DNA of 64,000 bases. Source: Spiroplasma endosymbiont of Atherix ibis. Its GTDB lineage: Bacteria; Bacillota_I; Bacilli_A; Mycoplasmatales; Mycoplasmataceae. Within the stretch, counting starts at the first letter, position 1. Each line of letters begins with the position of its first letter. A program made the position numbers and the translations under genes. Positions 43,725 through 55,727 of the stretch are shown here, piece by piece. Under the pieces are notes generated by a model. The model worked only from the letters and a program-made list of their open reading frames with translations, was not told the DNA's origin and ran no database searches. The stretch lies in contig NZ_OZ026474.1 in NCBI RefSeq assembly GCF_964020005.1, forward strand, positions 620,001-684,000, written 5' to 3'.

Positions 43725-45516
43725 CTAAAAAACTCTAAATTTTTGTTTATCTTTTTTTAAATAAATATTCATTTTTACTATCCCAAACAAATCAAATGTC
43801 AAATAATTAATATTTGCAAAAAAATCACTACTATTTGATGATTCAATGAAATCTACCTTAAAATAATACGTATATTCAGTACTATTGTCATTTCTAAAAC
43901 TAATACTAGATACTTTCTTGTCATAATTATTTGCATCTATTGAATATAAGATATTTGAACTTGTAAAAACATTTCTTGTCATATCCAATAAATTCAAAGC
44001 TTTCTCCAAATCTATAAAATAAAACTGTTCATAATCATTTAAATAATGATTTATTTGTTTAATATCCATATCATAATTCTGAAATTTTTTTGCTTTTCAA
44101 ATACTATTTCTTCTATAATCTAAATCAAATTTAGGATTATCTTCTTTTCGTACTTTAGGATCTCAAACTTTTTTATAAACACCAAACAATTTCAATGATA
44201 AATCTATAAAACTATCACTAATCTCATCATTTTCACCGTTCATTGAATAAGAAATAGCCAACTTAAAATCAGGCAACTTATGCTGATAAGAACTTCCCCC
44301 TGCTACTCCAATTCCAATAACAGGAGCAACAAAATCTGCATAACCCATAGCCACTGCTAAATCATAGTAACTATCAGTTACCTTATACTTTTCAACCTCC
44401 ACAGAACTTAAAAAATTATTTAAAAACTCATCTTGTGCAGAACTATATTTCTTTCTATTTTTTTTGCAAAGATCTTGAATTAAATACTTGTGATTTCAAA
44501 ACTTGTTTTATTACCTGTTCATCTGCTAAAAGAATTTTTGATATAGTTTCTGTATCTTGACCTTCTTTTAACTTTATAGCATTTTCTTTATCAAAATTAT
44601 TCATAATCAAATACTCTTTATTCGCTACTAAAAAATCATTTGATCTATATATACTTCTTTTACTATAACTAATATCTAATGTTGGAAAAGCAACTTTAAA
44701 ATACTTATCTTTAAGTAACTTCAATAAAGCCTGATGAAAATCTTCACTATCATTATAATACTTTTTCAACTCAGCATTTGAATTTACATAAGCCTCATAA
44801 TCTTGTTTTTCTCCTTTAATATCACTTCACTTCAAATTCACATACTTTTGTGTTTCTTGTGAAATAAACATATCCTTTGCAATATTTTTATACATTAGAT
44901 CCCCTACTTTTTTAAATGACTAACTTTCTGTTGAAGTATACTTCAATGCTCCAAATTGTTTAAACTTCTCAACATCATTAAGCCCTTTATAGTTAGTAAC
45001 AATATTATAATCCACTACCACATTACCTATATAACTTCCCTCAACCACTTCTCCTAAATTAATTTCAAAAATATCATTAAAAAGCAACTCAATATGTTCA
45101 AAAACAGAATCCACCTCATCTAAAATAATTTTATATTCATTAACTTTTTTTAACTCATTTAATTTATGTTTTAACAACTTATTTTGAAATAATCTCTCAG
45201 CATCACTAGTCAACTGTTTTTTGTGTTCAACTGTTAATTTATTCTCTGATTTTGAGAATTTCTGAATATTTTCTTTATTCAAAAATTTATAATCATTTTT
45301 TACATCTTCTACAGTAATCAAATTACTTGCAACCTCTTTTTCATAATGCTCCGATCATATTTTTGCCACATCCTGTTCAAAATTTCGAACAACCTGAGTA
45401 ATATTTTTTTTAGATTCTTCTGGTTTATTGTCAGATTTTGCAACACACGCAACCACACTAACAGCTGATGAAGCAACAAACCCTACTATTGCCAATAGAC
45501 TTAATAACTTTTTCAT
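43725..45516 (-). pseudogene. L-family lipoprotein L3, nonsense plus frameshift
   Basis: Signal peptide MKKLLSLLAIVGFVASSAV with lipobox SVVAC. Unlike L2 and L4, codon 34 is GAA, so the start is open. A TAG at 44920-44922 (GAG in paralogues) and an A8 run (complement of 44458-44465, A7 in L4) that shifts the frame at QKK break the gene. It is 1792 nt against 1791 for L2, L4 and L5. The remaining sequence is highly similar to L4. Confidence 0.8.
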
Positions 45517-45576
45517 ATTTTCCTCCTTTTTAAAGACCCTTAAAAAACAAATAAGTAATTCAAATTGATATTAATG

Positions 45577-45602
45577 ATTGTAAAAAAAAAAAAAAAAGTC
45601 AA
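45577..45602 (-). promoter_or_regulatory. A16-spacer promoter of L3
   Basis: Minus strand TTGACT (45597-45602), 14-bp T spacer, TACAAT (45577-45582). Homopolymer 45582-45597, 16 nt. Confidence 0.7.
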
Positions 45603-45682
45603 TGCTTAAAACCCGGAAAAATAAATTGAACGTTCCCCCATTTTAGGAGACACTTTTATATAATAATAGAAAGGAAAAATAT

Positions 45683-46012
45683 ATAGCTAAAAAAGGACAA
45701 AATTTTATAAAATGAACTCAAGAAGAAAAAGAAAAAATTATTGAATTAAGTTTGAATTGCTATTCTCTAAAAGAAATAGCATTAAAATTTAACTCAACTA
45801 CTGGATCAATTGGAACAATAATTAACAAATATAAAAATGCAAAGATAAGTGAAGCAAAAACTCGCTTTCCTTATAAAATAGATTACAGCATATCTCAAAA
45901 GGCAAATGATTTGTTTATAGGAGTTCTATTCGACTATAATAAAGAATTAATTAAGGAGAATCATATTTTAAAAAAGCAATGAGCCTCCAAGGGCAAAACC
46001 AAAAAGAAATAA
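45683..46012 (+). pseudogene. IS-A OrfA without start codon (copy 3)
   Basis: The normal ATG is ATA at 45683-45685. The downstream HTH sequence is otherwise open. The usual GGAAAAAT upstream remains. Confidence 0.75.
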
Positions 46013-46830
46013 TTCAGGAATTATTAATAAATACGAAATATAATCGAACAATAATTTGCAAAATTTTAAATATCAATAGAACATCAACATATAAAGAAAA
46101 TAAAACTTTAATGAATTTCCTCAATGATACAAGAATTATGAATTTAGTGATTTCAGAAATTGAAAAAAATAATTTTCTTAGTGCTTATAGTGCTAAAAGA
46201 TGATCTTTATATTTTAAATTGAATTATATTGACCCTTTTAGGATAAATCACAAAAAATTAGAACGTATATTTAAAAAATTTAATCATATTGCATATTATA
46301 TTAAGAAACAAACTAAACATGAAATTAAAAAATATAAAGAAACTATTAGAAAAAATTATCTTAAAGAAGCAAAAGAAATGGGATTTGAAAACATTTGAAC
46401 TAGTGACATAAATCAATTTTCAGTTAAAACAAAAAAAGGTTATATTTGCACAGTTCAAGATAATTTAACTGGAGAAATAATAGGAAAATCTAAAAGAATA
46501 GATAATCAAAAGACAGATTTTGTGCTTGAAACTGTAAAAATGGCATATAAAAATAAAAAATATTTAGGTCCAATATTATTACATTCAGATAATGGAAATC
46601 AATATACTTCTAAAAACTACATAAATTTATGTAATGATTTGCAAATCATTAGAAGTTATTAAAAACAAGGAACACCTCATCATAATGGCAAGCATGAAAG
46701 TTTTCATAGTTGTTTAAAAGATGAAACTATAAGAACATGTCATATTGAAAACATTAATCAATGCTTAAAAATAACATGAGCATGATTAGATTTTTATAAT
46801 AATGATAGAATTAGAATAAATAAAAAATAA
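45979..46830 (+). pseudogene. IS-A OrfB, nonsense mutation (copy 3)
   Basis: TCA has become TAA at 46660-46662 (after IIRSY), before the catalytic Glu region. A further change converts the terminal TGA Trp to TAA. Both Asp motifs are present upstream, but the Glu-containing end is lost. Confidence 0.78.
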
Positions 46831-46871
46831 TAAAAAAAAAAAAAAACGTTCCCTCTATAGGGGGAACCTTC

Positions 46872-47210
46872 ATGATAATAGAAAACAATTTGGATATAGG
46901 AAAGTTTCAAAAGAACTATCTCATAAATATTTAACATATATAATTTGAAAAGTAAAAAAGCTTATAAATCAACAATAATCGATAAATTCATAAAAGAAGT
47001 TAGAGATGAAACAGATAGAACTGGATTAAGAATTGTAATTGCTACTTTAAAAAGAACAATTAATGTTATTAAAAAAATAAAAGATCTGAGTGGAATAATT
47101 ATTGACTCAGATCACGAAGTTCAATACACAAGCAAAGTATGAAAAAATGTTTGGGATTCGAACAACTTAATTATATCAATGAAAGCTAAAAAAACATGTG
47201 CAGATATAAG
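46872..47210 (+). mobile_element. IS-B remnant with internal deletion and a 46-bp parC insert
   Basis: Begins at the IS-B sequence encoding NDNRKQFGYRQVSKEL. It jumps over ~190 bp at a gaaaagta repeat, and contains 46996-47041, which is identical to the complement of parC 51081-51126. It resumes IS-B (ATLKR.INVIKKIKD, DHEVQYTS) and ends near AKKTCAD. No functional product. Confidence 0.85.
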
Positions 47211-47483
47211 GTGGAAAAATAAATTTTACAAATTATAAAGCACTAAAGTATCTAATGTTTTTATTTTAAATTTTTTTTGTATTTCCTAACTATATTTTGA
47301 TTTATATTAATTTTATAAAGTATGCATAATATTAGCTACAATACAAAGCCATTTTTAAATAGAATTTTTTAGTCTCTTTTACTATTTATTAAATTTAAAA
47401 AATCAAATAATTAATTGGATTTAAAATAATTAAAATGTTGCTAAAAAAGTTAATAAATACTTTTTTAAAAGAAAAAAACTTAC
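47211..47483. other. Gene-free AT-rich gap
   Basis: I see no reading frame, hairpin or repeat of note between the IS-B remnant and the ABC permease stop codon. Confidence 0.5.
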
Positions 47484-48392
47484 TTATTTTTTAGCTGATC
47501 ATTTAAAAGTAAATGATGTAAGTGCAAATATTGCAATAAGTATTAAGATTGCTCCAAGAATTGGCTGTCATGTAGAAGTGAAGTCTTGTCCAATGAAGTT
47601 TTCTGAAGTAGTTTCCATAGGATTTGAATAATGCTTATTAAATCCACTATCTCAACCCTTATCACTTCAACCTCTTGTTGCATATAAAAATAAAAATACT
47701 CCATATTTATGTGGTATAAAATATGTAAAAATAATCATTCCTTTACTTGTTTCAAATGCTTCTGGTGGAAGCATTATTCCTGATAAGAATATACTAAAGA
47801 AATATATCATCATTATCATTCCTTGCATTGAACCAACTGAACTAAATAGTCCTCCAAAAAATGTTGCAAGTGCAATAGAAGTCAAAGTAATTAAAATCAT
47901 AGATAGTAACATATATCCTCAATTGATTTGACCCAAAAGTTGAGCAAAACTTAACAGATCACTTGACGACACTAATTTATGTATTTGTGAAAAAATTAAA
48001 TTAAATATCATCATTAAAAAGAAAGCAACAATTCCTGCAATTAAATATACAAATCAAAGTGCTGCTATAAACATTGATTTTCTAATTCCTGTGATATCAA
48101 TTCTTTTTAGAAAAACAGAGTTTTTTCACTCAACAACAGCAGGTGCAAGTAAAGTTAAACATGTTAAACAAGGTAATAATGTATATCCAAATAAAACTCC
48201 ATATTTTTCACCTTGAATTTTCGCTCCCATAATAAAGAAAAACATTATATTAAAAAATATTGGTACAAAAATCATAAAAATTATTGATTTAGGTTCTTTT
48301 ATAAAAGATTTATAAAGTAATAATGACAAGTTTTTAAAAATACTAATTTGTTTTTTAACTTCAAATTTACTATGTTTTTTAACTTTGTTCAT
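47484..48392 (-). CDS. ABC-2 type transporter permease
   Basis: 302 residues with about six membrane helices, including KSIIFMIFVPIFFNIMFFFI, the GYTLLPCLTCLTLLAP region and MIMMIYFFSIFLSGIMLPPE. The last of these is the conserved end of the ABC-2 permease family. A C-terminal helix ends at WSAKK. The ATG overlaps the stop of the ATPase gene (TAATG), so the two are coupled. It probably exports a drug, lipid or peptide. Confidence 0.85.
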
Positions 48393-49096
48393 TATTTATT
48401 TTCTCCTTTAAAAAATTTATTCATTAATTCTCTTACTGATTTATGTTTTTTAATTGTATTTTCAACTGAATCATCATATCATATTTTGCTATCTTTAATA
48501 ATAATTAGCCTATCACACATTTCTTCAACTTCTTCAGGATGATGTGAAACTAGTAATAAAGTTTGTTTAAACTCTTTTGTATTTTTTTTAAAAAAATCAA
48601 TAATTTTAAATTGCAATTCCATATCTAATCCTGTTGTTAATTCATCAAGAATTATTATTTTTGGATTATTCATAATTGATATCATAGCATTAAATCTTTG
48701 TCTTTGTCCTCCACTCAATTTTTTAAGTGGTCTTTTTATAAATTCATCAATTTCAAAAACTTTTTTAAGTTTTTCTTCTCATTCTTTTGTAAATTTTGGA
48801 TATACAGACTTATAAAAATCTAGCATATTTTGTGCTGTAATTCCTGTAGGTCAATTGCCTTCTTGTAATTGAATTCCTATTTCTTGCTTAATATTATTTT
48901 CTAAGTTTATTTTAATTTCTCCTGAATCAGTTTTACTAAATTGAGCAATCATTTCAACTAATGTTGTTTTGCCACATCCATTAGCTCCCATTAATGCAAT
49001 CCTTTGTCCTTCTTCTATTTTAAGATCAAAATTTTTAAATATAACTTTTTTCCCAAAACTTTTTGATATATTTTTAATATCAATTAATGTTTGCAT
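48392..49096 (-). CDS. ABC transporter ATP-binding protein
   Basis: 234 residues: Walker A LMGANGCGKTT, signature LSGGQRQR, Walker B IIILDELTTGLD, H-loop LLVSHH. It is the usual partner of the downstream ABC-2 permease. The ATG at 49096 follows AAAGGAG. The frame is complete under code 4. Gene order ATPase-permease with a 1-nt overlap. Confidence 0.9.
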
Positions 49097-49191
49097 TTTT
49101 ACTTCTCCTTTAATTTATTTAAATATAACATATACATTTAAAAAATAAACACTTTTATATTTTTTAATATACAAAATGCTTTTTTATTAAA

Positions 49192-49223
49192 AATAAGTCA
49201 TTCCACTACTGTAATGACTTATT
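49192..49223 (-). terminator. parC terminator
   Basis: AATAAGTCATT / AATGACTTATT, an 11-bp perfect stem with a 10-nt loop. It lies between the parC stop and the ABC operon and is followed by T-rich sequence on either strand. Confidence 0.6.
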
Positions 49224-49365
49224 ATCTTTTTTAAATAAAATATGCAATAATTTTGAACTTAATTTAATTAATAACAATTTGTTTATTTTTTAAAATGTCT
49301 CTAATTATTTTTAAAAACTTATAACTTTATTTTTTGGAATAAAAATACAATAATTAAAAAATTTA

Positions 49366-51981
49366 TTAAACTAAATCATCTATATCTATTTTAAGTTCAC
49401 TTGTATCTTCATCTTCAATATTTGAAGTTTCTTTTTCCTGTTTTGAATTGTTAACTAATTTTATTTCCACTTTTTTAGTTTCTTTTACTTTTTCAGGCTT
49501 TATAGTGTTTTTCTTAGGTTCAACAATTTTTATATTTTCTTCATCAGCACTTCTTGGTGATGGTGGTATATCTCCATTTTTGATAATAAATGATTTTTCT
49601 AAAGTACTTGTTATTATTTCTGACATATCTAAATCTTCTGGTACATCTTCTAATTCTGCAAATTTAAAGTTCTTAATATTTAACTGTGTTAAGTTATCTT
49701 CTTCATCTAAAATATTTAAAATATCTTTTGATTGAACATTATATAAGAATGTTGCAAATTCATCACGTTTTTTATTTCATGGATATAATCTAACACCACG
49801 CTTTGGTCTTGACATAATTGGAACAAGATCTTGTTTAATTTTTTTAACATTACCTTTATTTGTAATTATTAAAATATCTCCAATTGTAAATGCTTTACCT
49901 GCAACAATATCTTCATCTTTAACAACTATTGATTTAACACCTTTTGCATTTGGACCTGCAGAAGGAATTTCTGCAATATCATATCTAACAGCAAAACCAC
50001 TTCTTGTAAGCATTGTTACTGTTTTTGTTTTTGATGTTACTAATGAAGCAGATACAAGTTCATCTTCATTTTGTAATTTAATAATTCTAAATGGTTTAGA
50101 AAATAACTTTGTTTCCAAATCTTCAATTGGAGTACGTTTAATCATACCTTTTTTAGTTGCTAATAATATTTCTTGCTTAGCATTTTTAAATTCTTTTACC
50201 ACAAATGCTGCAAGAATTTTTTCATTTCCTGAAATTGTTGCAACTTTATTTATATGCATTCCTGTTTCTTTTCATTTACTTGGAATAATTTTATAAACAG
50301 GAATAGAATAATATGTTCCTGCACTTGATACTAACAAAATAAAATCTAAACTTGAAGCAGGTACTTGTGAAATTCAAATATCATTTGGTTTACGTTTAAA
50401 GTCTTCCATTGAGTTTTTTCCAAGTTGAGAATCTTCAATTGCTTTTAAATAACCATCTTGTGAAATTCAAATTGTATAATCTTTTTGCACAATAGTTTTT
50501 TTAATTTCTACATCAATATTTTCAATTTCGCTTACAACTTCACTTCTTCTAGAAACTTTAAATTCATTTTTTGTTTTTGTTAATTCTTCAATAATTTTTA
50601 AATCAAGAATTTTAATATCTCCTAATATTGATTTAAATTCAGAAATTAATTGCCCAAGTTCTTTTTTCTCTTCTTGTAATTTAACAATATCAGTTGAAGT
50701 TAATCTATAAAGTCTTAAATCAACAATAGCAATAGATTGTGTTTCTGTGAACTCATATTTTTGAATTAAATTAGCAATAGCATCACTTCTATTTGATGAA
50801 TTTCTAATAATTTTTATTACTTCATCTAAAATAGAAATTGCTTTAATTAAACCATCAATTATTTCTAATCTTTTTTCTGCTTTGTCTAAATCATATTGAG
50901 TTTTTCTTGTAAAAACTTCCTTATAGTGTTTTATATAAGCATTAATTATTGGAATTATACCTAATTGCTTTGGTTGTTTATCAACAATAACAACATTATT
51001 ATAGTTATATGAAATTTGTAATGGTGTATTTTTTAATAAAAATTTTCTTGTAACTTCATAATCAGCTTTTGGAGATAATTCAATTACAATTCTTAATCCA
51101 GTTCTATCTGTTTCATCTCTAACTTCTCTTGCTTCAATTTGTGTATTTGCATCAACAACATCTCCTATTTTTCTAACAAGATCTTGTTTAACAATCTCAT
51201 AAGGAATTTCGTCAATAATAATATTGTCTTCTTCTCTGTGCATTTTTGATTGAAGAATAACTCTTCCTTTTCCTGTTTCAAATGCAGATTCAATTCCTTC
51301 TTGACCCATTACTATTCCACCAGTTGGAAAATCTGGACCTTTAATAATTTTTAAAATATCTGACAATTTAATTTTTGGATTTTTAATTGTTGCAATAACT
51401 GCATCAATTACTTCAATAATATTGTGTGGAGGCATATTTGTTGCATATCCTGCAGCAATACCAGTTGCTCCATTAACTAAAATATTTGGAAAATATCCAG
51501 GTAAAACAGTTGGTTCTTTTTCTGAATCATCATAGTTTGGAGCAAATAAAACAGTATTTTTTTGTAGATCAGCTAAGATAGTACTTGATATTTTTGCAAG
51601 TCTTGTTTCAGTATAACGCATTGCAGCTGCACTATCTCCATCAATTGATCCATTATTACCATGCATATCGACTAAGGGAATATTTAACTTTCAATGTTGA
51701 CTCATACGAACAAGAGCATCATAAACAGAAGTATCTCCATGAGGGTGATATTTACCAATTACATCCCCAACCACACGAGCTGATTTTTTATATGCTTTGT
51801 CATGAGTTAAATTAATTTCATTCATTGTAAATAAAATACGTCTTTGTACTGGTTTTAAACCATCTCTAACATCAGGTAAAGCTCTTTCTTGGATAATATA
51901 TTTAGCATATCTTCCAAAACGATCACCCATCAGTTCCTCAAGTGCAAAATTAATAATTCCCTTTTCATCTTTAACTGCCAT
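49366..51981 (-). CDS. parC: Topoisomerase IV subunit A
   Basis: Decatenates daughter chromosomes with ParE. 871 residues, intact. Features: [17 protein letters not shown] and [19 protein letters not shown] near the N-terminus (quinolone-resistance region), catalytic Tyr in [14 protein letters not shown], a coiled-coil gate, and C-terminal beta-pinwheel repeats. It ends with an acidic tail ([16 protein letters not shown]). The start has TAGGAGG. I call ParC rather than GyrA from pairing with ParE and the C-terminal length; GyrA is the main alternative. The sequence encoding [14 protein letters not shown] is the donor of the insert at 46996. Confidence 0.85.
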
Positions 51982-52190
51982 TATATTTTCCTCCTAATAT
52001 ATTTCAAAATTGATTTCACTAATTTCTGTATTAATGAAATCAATTAGATTTTTCATGGTATTTATATCTTTTAATATCTTTATTTATTTTATTGTGTTTT
52101 TAAAACTTACTTAAAATAATTTCTACCTTTTGATTTAAATTTAATTTATTTGTCATATTATTATCACGTCTTTAAAAAGTTTATTATTGA
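51982..52190. other. parE-parC gap with inverted repeat and mini-frames
   Basis: An inverted repeat ATTGATTTCA / TGAAATCAAT lies at about 52009-52044. On the minus strand there are two tiny open frames: MTNKLNLNQKVEIILSKF near 52157, and a 20-codon one starting MKNLIDFINTEISE and ending just before the parC ribosome site. Whether these are relics or leader peptides is unknown. Confidence 0.45.
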
Positions 52191-54125
52191 TTAAATAAAT
52201 TCAACTTTTTCTTCAAGTGTGAATTTTACATTTTCTTCAATTCATTCTTTTCTTTTTTCAGAATTATCTCCCATTAAAGTTCTAAATGAATTTTCTGCAG
52301 CAAGTGCATCATCAATTGTAACTTGAATTAACTTTCTATGTTCTGGATCCATTGTTGTTTCTCAAAGTTGATCAGCGTTCATTTCTCCTAATCCTTTATA
52401 TCTTTGAATTTCTACTTTTGATTTGGTCTTTTTCATAAAACTTGTTAATTCATCTTCTGTTCATAAATAAATAAAATCTTTTTTATTTGAACCTGTTGTA
52501 ACTTTAAATAAAGGTGGCATAGCTATGAAAATATTTTTATTTATTATTAATTCTTTCATATAACGATAAAAGAAAGTCAGCAATAATGTTTGAATATGTG
52601 CACCATCAGTATCAGCATCTGTCATTAAAATTATTTTTCCATAATTTGAATCACTTAAATCAAAATCACTTCCAATACCTGCACCAATTGCATTAATAAT
52701 TGTTGTTATCTCTTCATTTTTTAATAAATCTATTAATTTAGTTTTTTCAGCATTAATAACTTTACCTCTTAAAGGTAAAATAGCTTGAAATTTTCTATCT
52801 CTTCCAGATTTTGCACTTCCCCCAGCTGAATCTCCTTCGACTAAAAATAATTCATTTTCTTCTTTATTCTTACCTTGTGCTGGAGTTAATTTACCAAGCA
52901 TATTTCTTGATTTAAATTTTGATTTTTGATCTCTAACAGCTTGTCTTGCTTTTCTTGCTTCTTCTTTTGCTTTTCTTGCTAAAAGAGCTTTTTCAATAAT
53001 AGAAATAGCTATTGTTTTATTTTCTTGCAATCAAAAACTAATATTTTGTTCTGTAACTTTTTCACAAGCAGTTCTTGCTTCACTTGTTCCTAATTTACCT
53101 TTTGTTTGACCTTCATATTGAATTAAATTCTCAGGAATTTTAACAGTAACAATGGCAATTAAACCTTCTTTAATATCAGATGAATCTAATCTTTTATCTT
53201 TTTCTTTTAAGATATTTTCTGTTCTTCCATATTCATTTAAAGCTTTTACTAAACCTATTCTAAAACCTGTTAAATGAGTTCCCCCATCACTTGTTTTAAC
53301 ATTATTTGCAAAACCTAAAACTGTTTCTGAAAAATCTGTTGTATATGTCAAAGCAATCTCAACATCAATATTTTGTTCACTTCCTTTTAAAAGAATTGGA
53401 GAACATAAAGATTTTTGTGATCCTTTAAGTTCATTTACAAATTCTGTCAAACCATTTTCATAAATATATTCAACATATTTATCACTTCTATTATCTTTAA
53501 GTGTTAACTTAAGTCCTGAGTTTAATAGTGCTGATTCTTTTAATCTTTCACTAATTGTAGAAAAAGAAAATTTAGTTGTAGAAAACATTATTTCATCTGG
53601 TAAAAAATTTACAACTGTTCCATTTTGCTTACTTGTTCCAATTTGTTTTAAAGGTTGTACTAATTTACCACCATTTGCAAATTTAATTTTAGATATAAGA
53701 CCATCTCTGTAAATGGTTACTTTAAATTTACTTGAAAGTGCATTTACAACTGAAGAACCTACACCGTGAAGTCCCCCTGAAGTTTTATAACCATCTCCTC
53801 CAAATTTACCCCCAGCATGTAAAACTGAAAATATTATTTCAGGAGTTGATTGTTTTGTACCTTTGTAACTACCAATCGGAACTCCTCTACCATTATCTTT
53901 TACAGTTACTGAACCATCTTTTTCAATTAAAACATTAATTTCAGTACAAATACCTGCTAACGCTTCATCAATTGAATTATCTACAATTTCTCAAACTAGA
54001 TGGTGAAGTCCTCTTGAATCAGTTGATCCAATATACATCCCTGGTCTTTTCCTAACAGCTTCTAAACCTTCTAAAATTTGAATACTATCTTCTGTATAAG
54101 ATAAATCTTTATTATTTTCATTCAT
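52191..54125 (-). CDS. parE: Topoisomerase IV subunit B
   Basis: The ATPase subunit of topoisomerase IV, 644 residues. GHKL ATPase: [15 protein letters not shown], the DNGRGVP motif, and [35 protein letters not shown] and [12 protein letters not shown]. The C-terminal [20 protein letters not shown] is conserved. The ATG at 54125 follows GAGGTAAAAG. It lies upstream of parC with a 209-nt gap. Gyrase B is the alternative. Intact under code 4. Confidence 0.9.
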
Positions 54126-54153
54126 ACTTTTACCTCATATTCCATTTAAAATA

Positions 54154-54183
54154 AATATATCACATTTAAATATTTAATGTCAA
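54154..54183 (-). promoter_or_regulatory. parE promoter
   Basis: A perfect TTGACA (complement of 54178-54183) and TATATT (54154-54159) with an 18-bp spacer, about 30 nt before the parE start. Confidence 0.7.
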
Positions 54184-54191
54184 TTTTATTT

Positions 54192-54218
54192 AAAAAACCC
54201 TTTATTTATGGGATTTTT
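54192..54218 (-). terminator. Second terminator between udk and parE
   Basis: AAAAATCCC / GGGTTTTTT stem followed by T/A-rich sequence on the minus strand, just upstream of the parE -35. Confidence 0.6.
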
Positions 54219-54274
54219 ATTCTTTTTTTTGTGATTTTTATGAAAAAAACATTAAATATAAGAAAAGTTTTATC

Positions 54275-54300
54275 AAAAAAATGAGTTTGTCAACTCATTT
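54275..54300 (-). terminator. udk terminator
   Basis: AAATGAGTT / AACTCATTT stem with a 4-nt loop, followed by TTTT on the minus strand. Confidence 0.75.
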
Positions 54301-54326
54301 TCTTTATATAATAATGGTTAATGATT

Positions 54327-54950
54327 TTATTTTTTTAACAAACTACTTATTTTTGAAGCAATCATATCAATTGCAATATTATTGCCTTCATAATAAGGAA
54401 TAATCAAATCAGCATAATCTATAGATGGTTCTACAAAGAATTTGTGCATAGGTTTTACAGTATTGACATACTGATTAACAACATCATCTAGCTTTCTGCC
54501 TCTTTCATTTACATCTCTTAAAAGTCTTCTAATAAATCTTATATCATCATCTGTTCTGATAAATAATTTAATATCTCCTCTTTTTCTGATTTCTTCAATA
54601 TGTAAAGAAAGAATTCCATCTAAAATGACAACATTTGAAGCATTTATTTTAACAAATTCATTTTTTTGTGAGTGAGTTTTAAAATCATAAACTGGCACTT
54701 GAATAGATTTAAATTGCTTTAAATCATCTAAATGTTTACAAAGTAATTCTATATCTAATGAATTGGGATGATCAAAATTTAAGGTTTGTTTTTCTTCAAA
54801 AGATAAATCACTAAAATCTTTATAATAACTATCCATTGATAAATGCACTACATCTTTGTTCATAAAAATTTCATTTGCTATTGTTTGTGCTACAGTTGTT
54901 TTGCCCCCAGCACTTCCCCCAGCAATGATAATTATTGTAACTTTTTCCAT
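54327..54950 (-). CDS. udk: Uridine kinase
   Basis: Phosphorylates uridine and cytidine in pyrimidine salvage. 207 residues, the typical size: P-loop IAGGSAGGKTTVA, LSMDSYYKDFSDLSFEEK, NFDHPNSLDIELL, VPVYDFKTHSQ, VVILDGILSL, and RFIRRLLRDVNERGRKLDDV. The ATG follows AGAGGTATAA. It is monocistronic, and divergent from the azoreductase gene across a 102-nt gap. Confidence 0.95.
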   Translation of the reverse strand: MEKVTIIIIAGGSAGGKTTVAQTIANEIFMNKDVVHLSMDSYYKDFSDLSFEEKQTLNFDHPNSLDIELLCKHLDDLKQFKSIQVPVYDFKTHSQKNEFVKINASNVVILDGILSLHIEEIRKRGDIKLFIRTDDDIRFIRRLLRDVNERGRKLDDVVNQYVNTVKPMHKFFVEPSIDYADLIIPYYEGNNIAIDMIASKISSLLKK

Positions 54951-55052
54951 TTTATACCTCTTTTATTCATTTTATATTTAAATTATTAAAATTAAAAAAT
55001 TATTTTTAATAATTTAAATATAAAATTAAACTGATGACAAGGAGGAAAAAAT

Positions 55053-55655
55053 ATGTCAAAAAAAGTGTTAGTAATTACAGGAACTGTTAGTCCTGTTGAA
55101 AAATCATTTTCATTAGCTTTAACAAACAGATTTATTAAAGAATATAAAACTTTAAATCCAAATGATGAAATAATTAATTTAGACTTAAATAAAGAAGAAA
55201 TGGCTCACAAAACTCTATCAAGAGAAAACTTTGGAGTATATTTTAATGAAAACGATGCTTTAAAATATATTAATCAATTAAAAGAAGTAGATAAAATAGT
55301 TATTTCAAGTCCAATGAATAATTTTAATGTTTCAGGGTTAATTAAAAATTATTTAGATCATATTTTATTAGCAGATCAAACTTTCTCATATAAATATGTT
55401 AAAAAAGGAGATGCTAAAGGATTATTAGAACACTTAACTGTTCAAATTTTAACTACACAAGGAGCACCTTTTGGATGATATCTATGAGGAAATCACACAG
55501 AATTTTTAAAAGGAACATGAGAATTTGTTGGAGCAACAGTAAAAGAACCTATTTTGTTTGCAGGAACAAAAATTGCTCCAATTTCAACAACAAATCATGA
55601 TGAAGCAATAGATACAATAGCAGATCAAATAATTAAGGCAGCTAAAAACTTTTAA
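55053..55655 (+). CDS. acpD: FMN-dependent NADH-azoreductase family protein
   Basis: A flavodoxin-fold quinone/azo reductase of 200 residues. Features: an N-terminal beta strand plus phosphate-binding loop (LVITGTVSPVEKSFSLALT), VISSPMNNFNVSGLIKNYLD (the P/N-x-N FMN-binding motif), the DQTFSYKY segment, and LTTQGAPFGWYLWG. Code 4 is needed for three Trp. The ATG follows AAGGAGG. The physiological substrate is unclear. Confidence 0.88.
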
Positions 55656-55695
55656 ATAAATAACCTAAAAAAATTATTTATTTATATTTTATTGC

Positions 55696-55701
55696 TATAA
55701 T
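55696..55701 (+). promoter_or_regulatory. guaC extended -10
   Basis: TGCTATAAT upstream of the guaC ribosome site gives a TGnTATAAT extended -10; no clear -35 is visible. Confidence 0.5.
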
Positions 55702-55727
55702 TTTTTAGGACATAAGGAGAAATATAA

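Larger units (their letters stand above)
45628..46871 (+). mobile_element. IS-A copy 3 (IS3 family), degraded
   Basis: The left end is GAACGTTCCCCC (one change), the right end GGGAACCTTC. Left flank aaacccggaaaaataaatt matches copy 4 and the hairpin arm at 39863. The right flank is an IS-B remnant, so it either inserted into IS-B or was joined to it later. Confidence 0.85.

Noticed and set aside
52157-52157. Possible small gene between parE and parC
   Set aside because: Only mini-frames of 18 and 20 codons without clear ribosome sites; recorded as intergenic.
53732-53938. Leu-rich plus-strand frame inside parE
   Set aside because: Antisense to the well-supported GHKL domain of ParE, with no start signal.
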